Origin: Alphaproteobacteria bacterium
GTDB lineage: Bacteria > Pseudomonadota > Alphaproteobacteria > Rs-D84
Direction: 5' to 3'
NCBI GenBank assembly: GCA_029051085.1
Contig: JAIDLK010000045.1
Coordinates: forward strand, 1-12,255
Length of the DNA stretch: 12,255 bases
Below are positions 1 to 7,347 of this stretch, piece by piece (within the stretch, counting starts at the first letter, position 1; every line of letters begins with the position of its first letter). Made by a program: the position numbers and the translations under genes. The notes below the pieces were generated by a model. That model did not search any database and was not told where the DNA came from. It saw only the letters and a list, made by a program, of their open reading frames with translations.

Positions 1-78
1 CTTGAGTTAAATTTATTCTAGTCCGAAAGGAACAGACCCGCAACAACTATTTTTAAGAAACAAGGCCTGTAAAAACTT

Positions 79-155
79 TGGCGCGCCCTGCAGGACTCGA
101 ACCTGCGACCTGCGGATTAGAAATCCGATGCTCTATCCAGCTGGGCTAAGGGCGC
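79..155 (-). tRNA. tRNA-Arg (anticodon TCT)
   Basis: Read on the minus strand, this folds into a full cloverleaf. The acceptor arms are GCGCCCT and AGGGCGC, followed by discriminator G and an encoded CCA (plus-strand positions 79-81). The T arm is GCAGG/CCTGC with loop TTCGAGT. The anticodon loop is TTTCTAA, giving anticodon TCT, which reads AGA codons for arginine. The D arm has one C-A mismatch and the anticodon stem has one T-C mismatch at its base; both are tolerable. It is transcribed away from the structured RNA that starts near 234. No clear terminator is visible in the 78 bases between its 3' end and the window edge. Confidence 0.95.
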
Positions 156-166
156 ACAAAGTACAT

Positions 167-193
167 CTTATAATAAAAAATTATCAAATTCAA
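167..193 (-). promoter_or_regulatory. Putative promoter of the tRNA-Arg gene
   Basis: On the minus strand a TATAAG -10 box (167-172) lies 15 bases from a TTGAAT -35 box (188-193). The expected start is a few bases before the mature tRNA 5' end at 155. The spacer is short, so the assignment is tentative. It sits back to back with the plus-strand promoter at 199-227. Confidence 0.35.
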
Positions 194-198
194 GCCGA

Positions 199-227
199 TT
201 GACAAACTATTGCTTTTCAAATACACT
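199..227 (+). promoter_or_regulatory. Strong sigma70 promoter
   Basis: A perfect TTGACA -35 box (199-204) is separated by 17 bases from a TACACT -10 box (222-227), predicting a transcription start near 233-236. It is among the best-matching promoters in the window and lies right in front of the foldable segment that ends at the terminator at 423-448. Confidence 0.8.
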
Positions 228-233
228 ATTAAC

Positions 234-450
234 TGGACCGCAGGGATGTGGTTCGGGGCCGTAGAAAGCCCAGTTCATTCGGTGCAAACGCATCGTTATT
301 CCGCATTGCGGTGCTTTTGCGCCGTTGTATCCCCGATATAATCGTCGGGGGGCTGTCGTTATACAACAGGGTTATCCAAAAGCGACGGGAATCGTTAATG
401 AACTGATTTTTCTAACCCCCCGACCACCAATTACGCTTGGTGGTTTTTAT
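234..450 (+). ncRNA. Unidentified structured RNA or attenuator leader
   Basis: This stretch of about 215 bases has a near-consensus promoter at its start and an intrinsic terminator at its end, so it is probably transcribed as a discrete RNA or as the leader of the gene at 472. I can see many complementary segments: ACCGCA/TGTGGT closed by a GGGA tetraloop (237-252); CGGTGC/GCATCG (280-295); a nested set made of CAGTTCATT/AATGAACTG (271-279 with 397-405), ATTCC/GGAAT (298-302 with 388-392), GCTTTTG/CAAAAGC (313-319 with 377-383) and GTTGTAT/ATACAAC (324-330 with 361-367); and the CCCCGA/TCGGGG hairpin (331-350). The nested helices make one long irregular rod, somewhat like 6S RNA. I do not find the sequence hallmarks of 6S, tmRNA, RNase P RNA, SRP RNA or a riboswitch class that I know. 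Whether it acts in trans or regulates the downstream gene cannot be decided here. Confidence 0.5.
423..448 (+). terminator. Intrinsic terminator before the Cys-rich gene
   Basis: ACCACCAA (423-430) and TTGGTGGT (437-444) form a perfect 8-bp stem with loop TTACGC, followed by a short T tract. It lies only 23 bases upstream of the ATG at 472, and I see no separate promoter in between. Expression of that gene therefore probably depends on read-through. Confidence 0.8.
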
Positions 451-471
451 ATACAAAAAATGGGGATAAAA

Positions 472-1257
472 ATGAAAAAGCAAATATTATCAGCAATCAT
501 GGCAGCTGTCGTCATAACGGGCGGCGCATATGCCGATCACAGGCACGGCCCGCGACACGAATGCTGGCGCGACAGCGAATATGACGACCACTGGGCTTAT
601 TACTATTGCGGCGACCAGGCGGCCAAATGCGACGGCAAAAAATCAAAAAGCCACGATACCGTTTTCTGGCAGTATCACGGCGACCATTTTATATTTCAAA
701 CAGAACCCCACGACACATATTGGTGCTGTGGCGGTACAACAGAATCGGAAGGCAAATATGTAAAATCCGCCCACTGGATTACCAACACAACCACAGAGCG
801 CGTGAGTATTTACGGTGGAACATGTAATAAACTGATACAAACCGACGCATGCGGCGGGCAACACATTATAGAATGTACCGAACCGGACACATGCGCTCCA
901 GGACAGCTATTACGCAACAGGGAATGTATAAAACCATGTGGTGCCGACGAAGCATTTGAAAGTTCTACATCAAACACCTGCATATCATGCGAAGCAAACT
1001 TATACCAGGGCCCATCACTTGACCGCCAGGTATGCATAAAATGCGACCAGACCAGTGAATTTTTTAACCGCGAAACAAAAAAGTGCGTAAAAAAAAGCAG
1101 TCTTGAGCAATACTCGAAACAAACAATGAAAGAATGCTGGCGCTGTCCGCAATCATTTTACGCCGATTGCATCAAAGAAATGAAAAAACCATCCGACCAG
1201 CGGGGCTTTGCAATAAACAACTGGCAAGAAATAAAAAGAAAATGTCACTTGAAATAA
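472..1257 (+). CDS. Secreted cysteine-rich protein of unknown function
   Basis: This 261-residue protein has a clear Sec signal peptide (MKK, a hydrophobic core, then GAYA before Asp22), so the mature chain should be exported to the periplasm or outside. The mature part has 20 cysteines. From about residue 140 they are spaced in repeated short C-x2-C and C-x7-to-15-C patterns (such as CISC and CIKC), which recall disulfide-knotted growth-factor-receptor or EGF-like modules. The N-terminal third is rich in His, Asp, Tyr and Trp and includes a CC pair. I do not recognise a family and assign no function. The ATG at 472 is chosen because the signal peptide begins there. The reading frame stays open upstream as far as 325, but that part lies inside the structured RNA. 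The ribosome site is weak (GGGGAT). An in-frame ATG at 460 would add four residues (MGIK). The gene follows an intrinsic terminator and converges with the gene at 1291. Confidence 0.8.
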   Translation: MKKQILSAIMAAVVITGGAYADHRHGPRHECWRDSEYDDHWAYYYCGDQAAKCDGKKSKSHDTVFWQYHGDHFIFQTEPHDTYWCCGGTTESEGKYVKSAHWITNTTTERVSIYGGTCNKLIQTDACGGQHIIECTEPDTCAPGQLLRNRECIKPCGADEAFESSTSNTCISCEANLYQGPSLDRQVCIKCDQTSEFFNRETKKCVKKSSLEQYSKQTMKECWRCPQSFYADCIKEMKKPSDQRGFAINNWQEIKRKCHLK

Positions 1258-1265
1258 ATTGGGAA

Positions 1266-1296
1266 TAAAAAAGGCCCCAAGGGGCCCTTTTTATTC
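1266..1296. terminator. Bidirectional terminator between convergent genes
   Basis: A short GC hairpin (GGCCC/GGGCC around 1273-1286) is flanked by an A run on its left and a T run on its right. It could end transcription of the Cys-rich gene on the plus strand and of the HdeD-like gene on the minus strand. The T run overlaps the last codons of the latter. Confidence 0.7.
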
Positions 1297-1917
1297 TTTT
1301 ATTTTATTTTTTAAGTGAAACAGCTCAATAAACATATATATGTCTGAGGCGGCATACAGCAGCAGTATTATCGCCAGAATATAAATCATTGTAATCGCAC
1401 CAACCATTGGAAAGAACATCAGCAATATCGCCAGCAAAAACAATACCGCCGCCACAGTCAAATCCATCACATAATGACCGACACGCGCTCGCGCCATGTT
1501 TATTGCAAATATAAGCGCCTTTATCGCCTTAAATAACAACAGCGCGATAAACACATATACAATCCCCATAAAAGAATCAACCGGATATGCGCAAAACAGC
1601 ACACCCAATATTATATTTACCAGACCAAATATAACATCAATCCAGCCACCACCCGGCGCACGCGATACCATAAACCCTGAAATCGTACGATACAGCCCGA
1701 ATAAAATCAACGCAACGCCGACAATAAACGTCATCATTGACAGCATGGCGACGGGTCGAAACACTATCAATATCGCGGCAAATCCAAGTAGAGCCGCCTC
1801 GCATATCAGCAACGGTGCACTGCGGTTATACAGATTTTGAATATACGCAAACATCGGATTCGACGATGTGCGGCGCGGTGCGGTACTTTTTGTATTTTTG
1901 CTTTTTGGTTTTGGCAT
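1291..1917 (-). CDS. HdeD/DUF308-like six-helix membrane protein
   Basis: This 208-residue integral membrane protein has a basic N-terminal tail (residues 1-22) and about six hydrophobic helices (roughly 36-54, 58-78, 92-110, 116-138, 150-169, 172-196). Pairs of helices repeat a pattern of small residues, hydrophobics and a Pro at the membrane edge (FRP, AYP, FFP), typical of the DUF308/HdeD family. HdeD in E. coli is linked to acid resistance at high cell density, but most relatives have no known role. The ATG at 1917 is chosen because a strong AGGGGGG ribosome site lies just upstream and the promoter at 1951-1956 would be inside any longer version. It follows the exporter operon by 61 bases but probably has its own transcript. 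Confidence 0.75.
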   Translation of the reverse strand: MPKPKSKNTKSTAPRRTSSNPMFAYIQNLYNRSAPLLICEAALLGFAAILIVFRPVAMLSMMTFIVGVALILFGLYRTISGFMVSRAPGGGWIDVIFGLVNIILGVLFCAYPVDSFMGIVYVFIALLLFKAIKALIFAINMARARVGHYVMDLTVAAVLFLLAILLMFFPMVGAITMIYILAIILLLYAASDIYMFIELFHLKNKIKE

Positions 1918-1950
1918 AGCAATCCCCCCTATTCTTCTCTTATCACCTGC

Positions 1951-1959
1951 ATTATACCA
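1951..1959 (-). promoter_or_regulatory. Extended -10 promoter of the HdeD-like gene
   Basis: The minus strand reads TGGTATAAT here, a perfect TATAAT with an extended TG one base upstream. No good -35 box is seen at the normal distance, which is usual for extended -10 promoters. The predicted start near 1944 leaves a leader of about 27 bases that contains the AGGGGGG ribosome site. Confidence 0.55.
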
Positions 1960-1978
1960 CAGCACCGCCATTTTACCC

Positions 1979-2914
1979 TTAGGCACTTATTCCGCGCCGT
2001 AATCGCCACAGCATGCGAAGATATATAATCCAATACAAAGGCTTTGGCAGCCGATGAAAACGCGCCAGCGCAACCGCAATATTTTTCATTATAAAATGGT
2101 CGTTACGCGGCTGAAAGACACCGTTTGGAAACAGTCTGCGGCGCCACAGAAATTCAATCACAGCCAAATCTTTGACGCGCGCGGCGCTTGGTGCACGGCC
2201 GCCCGTCAGCTTGTTATACTCCCGTAAAACAGAACGAAACATTCCGGAATTGCGCCCCAGATAACTTAACACAAAATCACGTCCACGTTCGTAAAGGCCC
2301 CCGCTGCAAAAATCAAATACGCCACATAGTCCGCCATCATCGGCAACAACGGAATTTGCGCCTTTCAGTCCCATATGCACGAAAACAATATCTTCTTTTT
2401 TCACCGGGGCCCCAACTATACGTTCGTAATTTCTGCGAAAGAACTTCATTTGCCCCGGCGTCATGAAACGGTTTAAAAAATCCGCAATTTCATCAATATC
2501 ACAATAAGGGATTCCGCCCCCGATGCCGGGAACCGCCCGCTGCAGCCGCACGGCGTCAACCCCGTGTAGCTGGGCTAAAAAACGGGCATAGCTGCGCGAA
2601 AGGTTGCGCTGGCGAAGCGGTGACCATGAAAATTTATGCCACGACCATTTTCCGCCCGTTATCATGTCATGAACAGCGAATACAATATCCCCGTCCCGAA
2701 CAATATTCACACTTGGAATCGCAACGGATATATTTGGCCGTATAAAGTCACATAATGCGGCCTCCATCTCGTACGCGGCTGCATTGTGATGCGGAAAACG
2801 ACATATTTTTGCCCCAACCTTAAATGCGGTTGAATCTGTACCGGCGCCGACATATTTTACCGGCTCGCCCGGAAATCTTTTCTCAAGATACGACTGTATT
2901 TCCGCTCTGTTCAT
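1979..2914 (-). CDS. APH/choline-kinase-fold protein, catalytic Asp absent
   Basis: This 311-residue protein has the layout of the aminoglycoside phosphotransferase (APH)/choline kinase family. A nucleotide-loop-like GAGTDSTAFKVG lies at 23-34, a Glu suited to the alpha-C position in YEME at 48-51, the helix motif FLAQLH at 112-117, and the DFG-like Asp in GVFDF at 198-202. The catalytic loop, normally HGDLxxxN, reads HMGLKGAN (180-187): His and Asn are kept but Gly182 replaces the catalytic Asp. This suggests a pseudokinase, a regulator, or an enzyme with an unusual active site. The gene begins 11 bases after the TolC-family gene, so it appears to be the last gene of the exporter operon. A link to drug or amino-alcohol handling would be a guess. 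The family call is firm; activity and substrate are unknown. Confidence 0.7.
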   Translation of the reverse strand: MNRAEIQSYLEKRFPGEPVKYVGAGTDSTAFKVGAKICRFPHHNAAAYEMEAALCDFIRPNISVAIPSVNIVRDGDIVFAVHDMITGGKWSWHKFSWSPLRQRNLSRSYARFLAQLHGVDAVRLQRAVPGIGGGIPYCDIDEIADFLNRFMTPGQMKFFRRNYERIVGAPVKKEDIVFVHMGLKGANSVVADDGGLCGVFDFCSGGLYERGRDFVLSYLGRNSGMFRSVLREYNKLTGGRAPSAARVKDLAVIEFLWRRRLFPNGVFQPRNDHFIMKNIAVALARFHRLPKPLYWIIYLRMLWRLRRGISA

Positions 2915-2925
2915 TACCTGCGTCC

Positions 2926-4212
2926 TTATTCTTTATCCGTAATTTTTATTCCCAAATTTTCCGCACTAAGCTTTCCTGTCGCCGCCAAAACCGCAAAATA
3001 AGCCGATACTTTCCCATGGCGCGCCTGACTTAACGACACGCGCGAATTTAGCAACTCCTGCTCGGCGTTAAGAACATCCAATACCGTACGACGGCCACGC
3101 GCCTGTTCTTCGCGCGTCCCGTCCAGCGCCAACTGATTTGCCTTAACCGCCGCCTGGGCCGCGGTTATTGCATATGTCTGGGCATCATAAGTATTCCACG
3201 CCTGGCGCAGATGTTCAACAATTCCACGCCGTGCATCAACCGTACGGTCCTGAATTCCGGCGACGGTATGACGCACTTTTTCCACATTCGCCGACGCGTT
3301 CCCTTTGTCATACAACGGCATACTGAAATAAACCCCGACACGCCCGTCACGAACATCGTCAATAACCGGAATGTCGTTAAGCTGCATCGCAGATGCCTTT
3401 ATATCCACCGACGGCAGTCGCGTTTTGCGCGCAACAGTGATATTTTCGCGAGCCGCCGCCTCTTGTGCATTAAGTGCAACAATCAGCGGATGATTCCGCA
3501 TCGCATATTCTTCGGCTTCATCAACGGATTCGGGGAACAGATGCCGCACCTTGTCCAACGAAACCTCTGTGTACTTATCCTCTGCCTTGCCGTATATGCG
3601 GCGGAAAGTCTCCTGCGCATTGTCATATTCCGCCTGGGCCTGGGTCGTTTGATACTTTGCCCCCTCAAGACGAGCCGAGGCCTGGGCAACGTCGGTTGCG
3701 GTCAAAACACCCACATCCTGCTTTTGGCGACACAGGTCATAATACTCCTGTAAAACACGCTGATTATTCTTTTTCAGCTTTAAAACTTCGTCTGCATTCA
3801 AAACATTAACATATGCATTTATCGCATCTAAGAATACGTCCTGCTGTGTTGCATACAGCGATGCCTGGCGCGCGGCAACAATACCTTTTGCCCCCTTTAT
3901 CTTTGCCATGGTGGAAAATCCCTGAAAAATATTCTGCTGGAACGTGGCGCCAATCTCGGTGGGCACGGTATCAAAAGTCTGGTCCATAAACTTGGTCCGC
4001 GCCAGTCCCGCATTCGCATTTATCCCCAGATACGGCTTTGTTTCCGTTCGTGCCGCAGCCAGCTCGCCGGATGCGACACCGACGGCGGCGCGCGCCTCGG
4101 CGATTACGGGATTGGTGTCATAAACCCCTTGGAGTGCGGAATACACATCTGCATGCGCCGTCCCCAGCATTGTCACAAGCGCCACCAAATTAAAATACAA
4201 TATGCCTTTCAT
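2926..4212 (-). CDS. TolC-family outer-membrane efflux protein
   Basis: This 428-residue protein starts with a signal peptide (hydrophobic core, then TAHA before Asp22). Two related alpha-helical halves follow, as expected for TolC/OprM-type channels: long heptad-rich helices with Ala, Gln and Arg, such as LNADEVLKLKKNNQRVLQEY in the first half and VLDVLNAEQELLNSR in the second. LDVLNAEQEL is the usual conserved stretch of the family. It would form the outer-membrane and periplasmic tunnel for the exporter encoded upstream. The start at 4212 is chosen because AAGGAAG stands at good distance. An alternative ATG at 4227 overlaps the stop of the preceding permease (TAATG) and would add five residues. 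Its presence in the operon makes the pump self-contained. Confidence 0.9.
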   Translation of the reverse strand: MKGILYFNLVALVTMLGTAHADVYSALQGVYDTNPVIAEARAAVGVASGELAAARTETKPYLGINANAGLARTKFMDQTFDTVPTEIGATFQQNIFQGFSTMAKIKGAKGIVAARQASLYATQQDVFLDAINAYVNVLNADEVLKLKKNNQRVLQEYYDLCRQKQDVGVLTATDVAQASARLEGAKYQTTQAQAEYDNAQETFRRIYGKAEDKYTEVSLDKVRHLFPESVDEAEEYAMRNHPLIVALNAQEAAARENITVARKTRLPSVDIKASAMQLNDIPVIDDVRDGRVGVYFSMPLYDKGNASANVEKVRHTVAGIQDRTVDARRGIVEHLRQAWNTYDAQTYAITAAQAAVKANQLALDGTREEQARGRRTVLDVLNAEQELLNSRVSLSQARHGKVSAYFAVLAATGKLSAENLGIKITDKE

Positions 4213-4226
4213 CTTTCTTCCTTTCA

Positions 4227-5318
4227 TTACAGCGTGGCTTTAAACTTTTTAACAGCCACAACCCATATCAATATCCCGACCAGAATCATTACAAACGAAT
4301 GCTGGGCGAAATAAGACCAATCCGGTCCCTTTAAAATAATACTGCGCACCATATATGAATAATGACTAAGCGGATTTATATAGCTGATGTATTGCAGAAC
4401 CGTCGGCATATTTTCCGTCGGAATCAGCGCCCCCGACAACATTAATGCCATAAACGCAACAATTACAATCCCAAGCAGCGCCTGTTGCTGATTCCGTGTA
4501 AAATTCGCCAGCAAAACGGCAATCGCCGCCCCCGGCACACAAAACGCCAAGAACCCCAGCACAAACATCAAACCCGACCCGACAAACGGAATACCGAATA
4601 CAATCAGCCCGATTAACAAAATCGACAGCATTATCAAAAACGCGACCAGAATATATGGCACAACCTTGCCGATGATAATGTCATACTTTGACACCGGTGC
4701 CGATATCAGCGTTTCAATCGTCCCGGTCTCTTTTTCTTTTGCAATTGAAATAGTAATCAAAATCAATAGCGCGACAAACACCAAAACCGCAATCAGCGAA
4801 GGCACCATGAACCATTTCGTATTAAGCTGGGGATTGAACAGGATACGCAAATCAAACGCAATCGGCGACGCCGGCAGATTATATCCGACCTCGCGGGCCG
4901 CCTGAACAACCACACCCTGCAGATAGGCTTCTATACTTTGCGCCTTTAATATGTTCATGGAATCAATAAGAATCTGTATTTCGCCTTCACCGCGCACCAG
5001 CGCCTTGGTAAGCCCCCCGTCAGGCGCAACAATCGCGACATCTGCACGCCCGCTTTGCACCGCGGCGACCGGATCTTTGTCCGTATCCGGTGCACGCACG
5101 AACCATCCCGACCCGATTGCATGATTATAAATCTTTTCCATCATGACATCGTTTGTTCCGGCATCCACCGCAAGACGCAGATTTTTTGCCTCAAGTGTTA
5201 TCGCCCCGCTAAGCACAACCAGCTGAACCGCGGGCATAACCATAACCGCCACCAGCAAAACCGGATCGCGCAACAGACCAATGATTTCTTTCTTAAAAAA
5301 TCCCCAGAATTTGTTCAT
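4227..5318 (-). CDS. ABC-2 type exporter permease, second subunit
   Basis: This 363-residue permease has the classic ABC-2 efflux layout. A cytoplasmic N-terminal amphipathic stretch (FFKKEIIGLLRDP) is followed by one membrane helix (about 20-40), a periplasmic domain (about 45-168), then five hydrophobic helices between about 171 and 357. The coupling segment KEKETGTIETLISAPVS (194-210) matches the family's ERGTxExLxxTP-like loop that touches the ATPase. It resembles YbhR/YbhS/YhhJ of E. coli. The start at 5318 overlaps the stop of the previous gene as ATGA, with AAAGGA upstream. The frame is open to 5399, but those residues look unlike a protein N-terminus and duplicate coding of the previous gene. 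It should pair with the other permease to form the transmembrane pore. Confidence 0.9.
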   Translation of the reverse strand: MNKFWGFFKKEIIGLLRDPVLLVAVMVMPAVQLVVLSGAITLEAKNLRLAVDAGTNDVMMEKIYNHAIGSGWFVRAPDTDKDPVAAVQSGRADVAIVAPDGGLTKALVRGEGEIQILIDSMNILKAQSIEAYLQGVVVQAAREVGYNLPASPIAFDLRILFNPQLNTKWFMVPSLIAVLVFVALLILITISIAKEKETGTIETLISAPVSKYDIIIGKVVPYILVAFLIMLSILLIGLIVFGIPFVGSGLMFVLGFLAFCVPGAAIAVLLANFTRNQQQALLGIVIVAFMALMLSGALIPTENMPTVLQYISYINPLSHYSYMVRSIILKGPDWSYFAQHSFVMILVGILIWVVAVKKFKATL

Positions 5319-6439
5319 TCCAACGTCCTTTTGAAACGCACCAGACATGCCGCCATAAGTGCCAGCGCCTGCAGCCCCAGCAGAGCAAACAACACCCACA
5401 AATCAACCATTGAACTGCCTTTTAAAAACTGGTCGCGCGTTATATCCATATAAAAGCGGGCCGGAAATAACGATGAAAAAAACTGGTATCCGCGACTCAT
5501 GTATTCAACCGGAAACACAAAGCCGGACAACACCACTGTCGGTAACAGACCGATAATACACGCGAACTGAATTGCAACCTCTTGCTTGTGCGTTGATACG
5601 GATATAAACAGCCCGATTGCCAGATACCCCAGAATAAACAGCAGCGTTCCCAATATCAGCGTTATGTAATGCCCCGTAAACGGCACGCCAAACACAACAC
5701 GCGCAACAACAAACACCAGAACAAAGCCGACAAAACTAAGTATCGCATATGGCAAAACCTTGCCCAGAATAATTTCCAGAGATGTTGCCGGTGTCGACAA
5801 TAGCATTTCCATCGAGCCGCGCTCCCACTCACGACATATGGTAAGAGTCGTCAGCATAATCGCCACCAGCGCGATAATAACAGCGGACAGACCGGGCACC
5901 GAAAACCAGCGTGAATTCAACTCGGGATTAAACAGATAGCGCGTCTTAAAGGACAGGCTTTTCGTTACCATACTTTGCGGCATATCCAAAATTTTTAAAT
6001 AAGCTTTTTGATTTATCGTGTTCAGATAGTTTACCACCGCCATAACAGATGAATTGTCCGCCCCGTCCAACAGCACCTGAACATGCCCCGTGCCACCGCC
6101 CAGAACATTCTTTTCAAAGTCCGGCGCAACGGATACCATGACACGCGCACGCTCGTCTATAATATCGGCGAACCCGCGTTCAGGATTGTCTATTGAAAAT
6201 GGCCGGAAATAATTTGAGCTTGCAAACGTTTCCAGCAGCTTTCGCGAGCTTTCGGTCCGGTCCGCATCATGATATGCCATATTTATGGACTTTACATTGA
6301 ACTCTATGGAGTTCCCCAAAATAAGAACAATCGCCAACGGCAGCATCAGCGCCATCAGCAAAGTAAACGGATCGCGGAATATATGCTTGAATTCCTTGGA
6401 AAAGATTGCGCTCATTCGACGCATGGAAAAACGCATCAT
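5315..6439 (-). CDS. ABC-2 type exporter permease, first subunit
   Basis: This 374-residue protein has the same topology as its neighbour: an N-terminal amphipathic KEFKHIFRDP motif, a membrane helix at about 25-43, a periplasmic domain from about 45 to 178, and five helices from about 181 to 367. The coupling loop CREWERGSMEMLLSTP (202-217) is characteristic of YbhS/YhhJ-type ABC-2 permeases and sits before the second helix bundle. The start at 6439 overlaps the ATPase stop as ATGA, and the next codon is also ATG. The two permeases are clearly paralogous but diverged, so the pump is expected to be a heterodimer. The transported substrate cannot be read from the sequence; relatives export drugs or ions. 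Confidence 0.9.
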   Translation of the reverse strand: MMRFSMRRMSAIFSKEFKHIFRDPFTLLMALMLPLAIVLILGNSIEFNVKSINMAYHDADRTESSRKLLETFASSNYFRPFSIDNPERGFADIIDERARVMVSVAPDFEKNVLGGGTGHVQVLLDGADNSSVMAVVNYLNTINQKAYLKILDMPQSMVTKSLSFKTRYLFNPELNSRWFSVPGLSAVIIALVAIMLTTLTICREWERGSMEMLLSTPATSLEIILGKVLPYAILSFVGFVLVFVVARVVFGVPFTGHYITLILGTLLFILGYLAIGLFISVSTHKQEVAIQFACIIGLLPTVVLSGFVFPVEYMSRGYQFFSSLFPARFYMDITRDQFLKGSSMVDLWVLFALLGLQALALMAACLVRFKRTLE

Positions 6440-7347
6440 CTATTCTGCCCCTCAACCAATCTGATAAAAACATCTTCAAGTGACGGCTGAATTTTTTCAA
6501 TTTCAAAATCAGCCTTAAATCGCCGCAGGGCCGCAGTGGCATTCACGCCATCTTTGAATTTGACATGCCAGTGCCGCCCATACGGTTCGCATATCTCCAT
6601 ATCATCATCCGGCGACAGAAGATGCAAGCGCCCACGCGGCGTAAAATTATACAAAGAATCACCAAACGTTTGCCGCTTCAGATTCATCGGTGTATCAATC
6701 GCAATCAATTCACCCGCACGCATTAGTGCGATACGGTTGCAATTCTCGGCCTCGTCCATATAATGCGTTGTAACAAACACTGTTTTGCCAGCCGCGGCCA
6801 ATTCTTTAATCAGACGCCAAAAACGATTGCGTGCGACCGGCGCAACACCTGCGGTCGGCTCGTCCAGGAACACTATTTTCGGGTCGTGCAACAGCGACAC
6901 GCATAAGGCCACCTCTTGCTTTATACCGCCGGGCAAATCCCTAACCACGGTATTCAGGCTTTCATCAAATCCGATAAAGCCCAGCAGACGCTCACGGTTC
7001 GCCAAATACTCCGCACGCCCCAGCCCACGCAAAGAAGCGGCAAAATCAAAATTTTCCTTTACAGACAATCCGTCATATAACGTAAAGCGCTGTGACATAT
7101 AGCCCACTTTTTGCTTTATGACATTTTCGCGTCCGGCCACAAACTCTTCCCCGTCAATTATCACGCGCCCCCGACTGCCCGGCAACAGACCGCACAGCAC
7201 ACGGATGGTTGTGGTCTTGCCCGCACCATTCGCCCCCAGGAAACCAAAAATCTCGCCCGGGACAACCCGAAAAGATACGTCACGCACGGCAAAAAAATCG
7301 CCAAATATAACCGACAGATTCTGTACATCAACAATCGGCGATGTCAT
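6436..7347 (-). CDS. ABC exporter ATPase, second subunit
   Basis: This 303-residue cytoplasmic ATPase energises the exporter. It has Walker A GANGAGKTT (38-46), Q-loop Gln86, signature LPGGI (138-142) in place of LSGGQ, Walker B IVFLDE (158-163) and the H-loop His195 in TTHYMDEA. The D-loop reads GVAP instead of GVDP, so the usual Asp is Ala169. About 80 extra residues after the core domain end with SLEDVFIRLVEG, a tail common in YbhF/CcmA-like exporter ATPases. It matches the C-terminal half of E. coli YbhF, which has two fused ATPase domains; here the halves are separate genes joined by an ATGA overlap. The start at 7347 has a GGGGG-rich ribosome site upstream. Confidence 0.92.
   Translation of the reverse strand: MTSPIVDVQNLSVIFGDFFAVRDVSFRVVPGEIFGFLGANGAGKTTTIRVLCGLLPGSRGRVIIDGEEFVAGRENVIKQKVGYMSQRFTLYDGLSVKENFDFAASLRGLGRAEYLANRERLLGFIGFDESLNTVVRDLPGGIKQEVALCVSLLHDPKIVFLDEPTAGVAPVARNRFWRLIKELAAAGKTVFVTTHYMDEAENCNRIALMRAGELIAIDTPMNLKRQTFGDSLYNFTPRGRLHLLSPDDDMEICEPYGRHWHVKFKDGVNATAALRRFKADFEIEKIQPSLEDVFIRLVEGQNR

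Noticed and set aside
337..342. TATAAT inside the 331-350 hairpin as an internal promoter.
   Set aside because: No -35 box stands at a suitable distance and there is no TG extension. It is more simply the loop of a GC hairpin.
234..450. Identification as 6S RNA, tmRNA, RNase P RNA, SRP RNA or a c-di-GMP, cobalamin or TPP riboswitch.
   Set aside because: None of the conserved sequence boxes that I know for these families is present. Only the rod-like fold recalls 6S.
325..471. Upstream extension of the Cys-rich protein by 49 residues.
   Set aside because: It would put the signal peptide in the middle of the protein and would translate through the structured RNA and terminator.
1918..1986. 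Longer start for the HdeD-like gene at 1986.
   Set aside because: The extended -10 promoter at 1951-1959 lies inside it, and the strong ribosome site points to 1917.
5319..5399. Longer start for the second permease at 5399.
   Set aside because: The added residues (Gly/Ala-rich) are an off-frame reading of the previous gene. The ATGA overlap at 5318 and the family N-terminus fit better.
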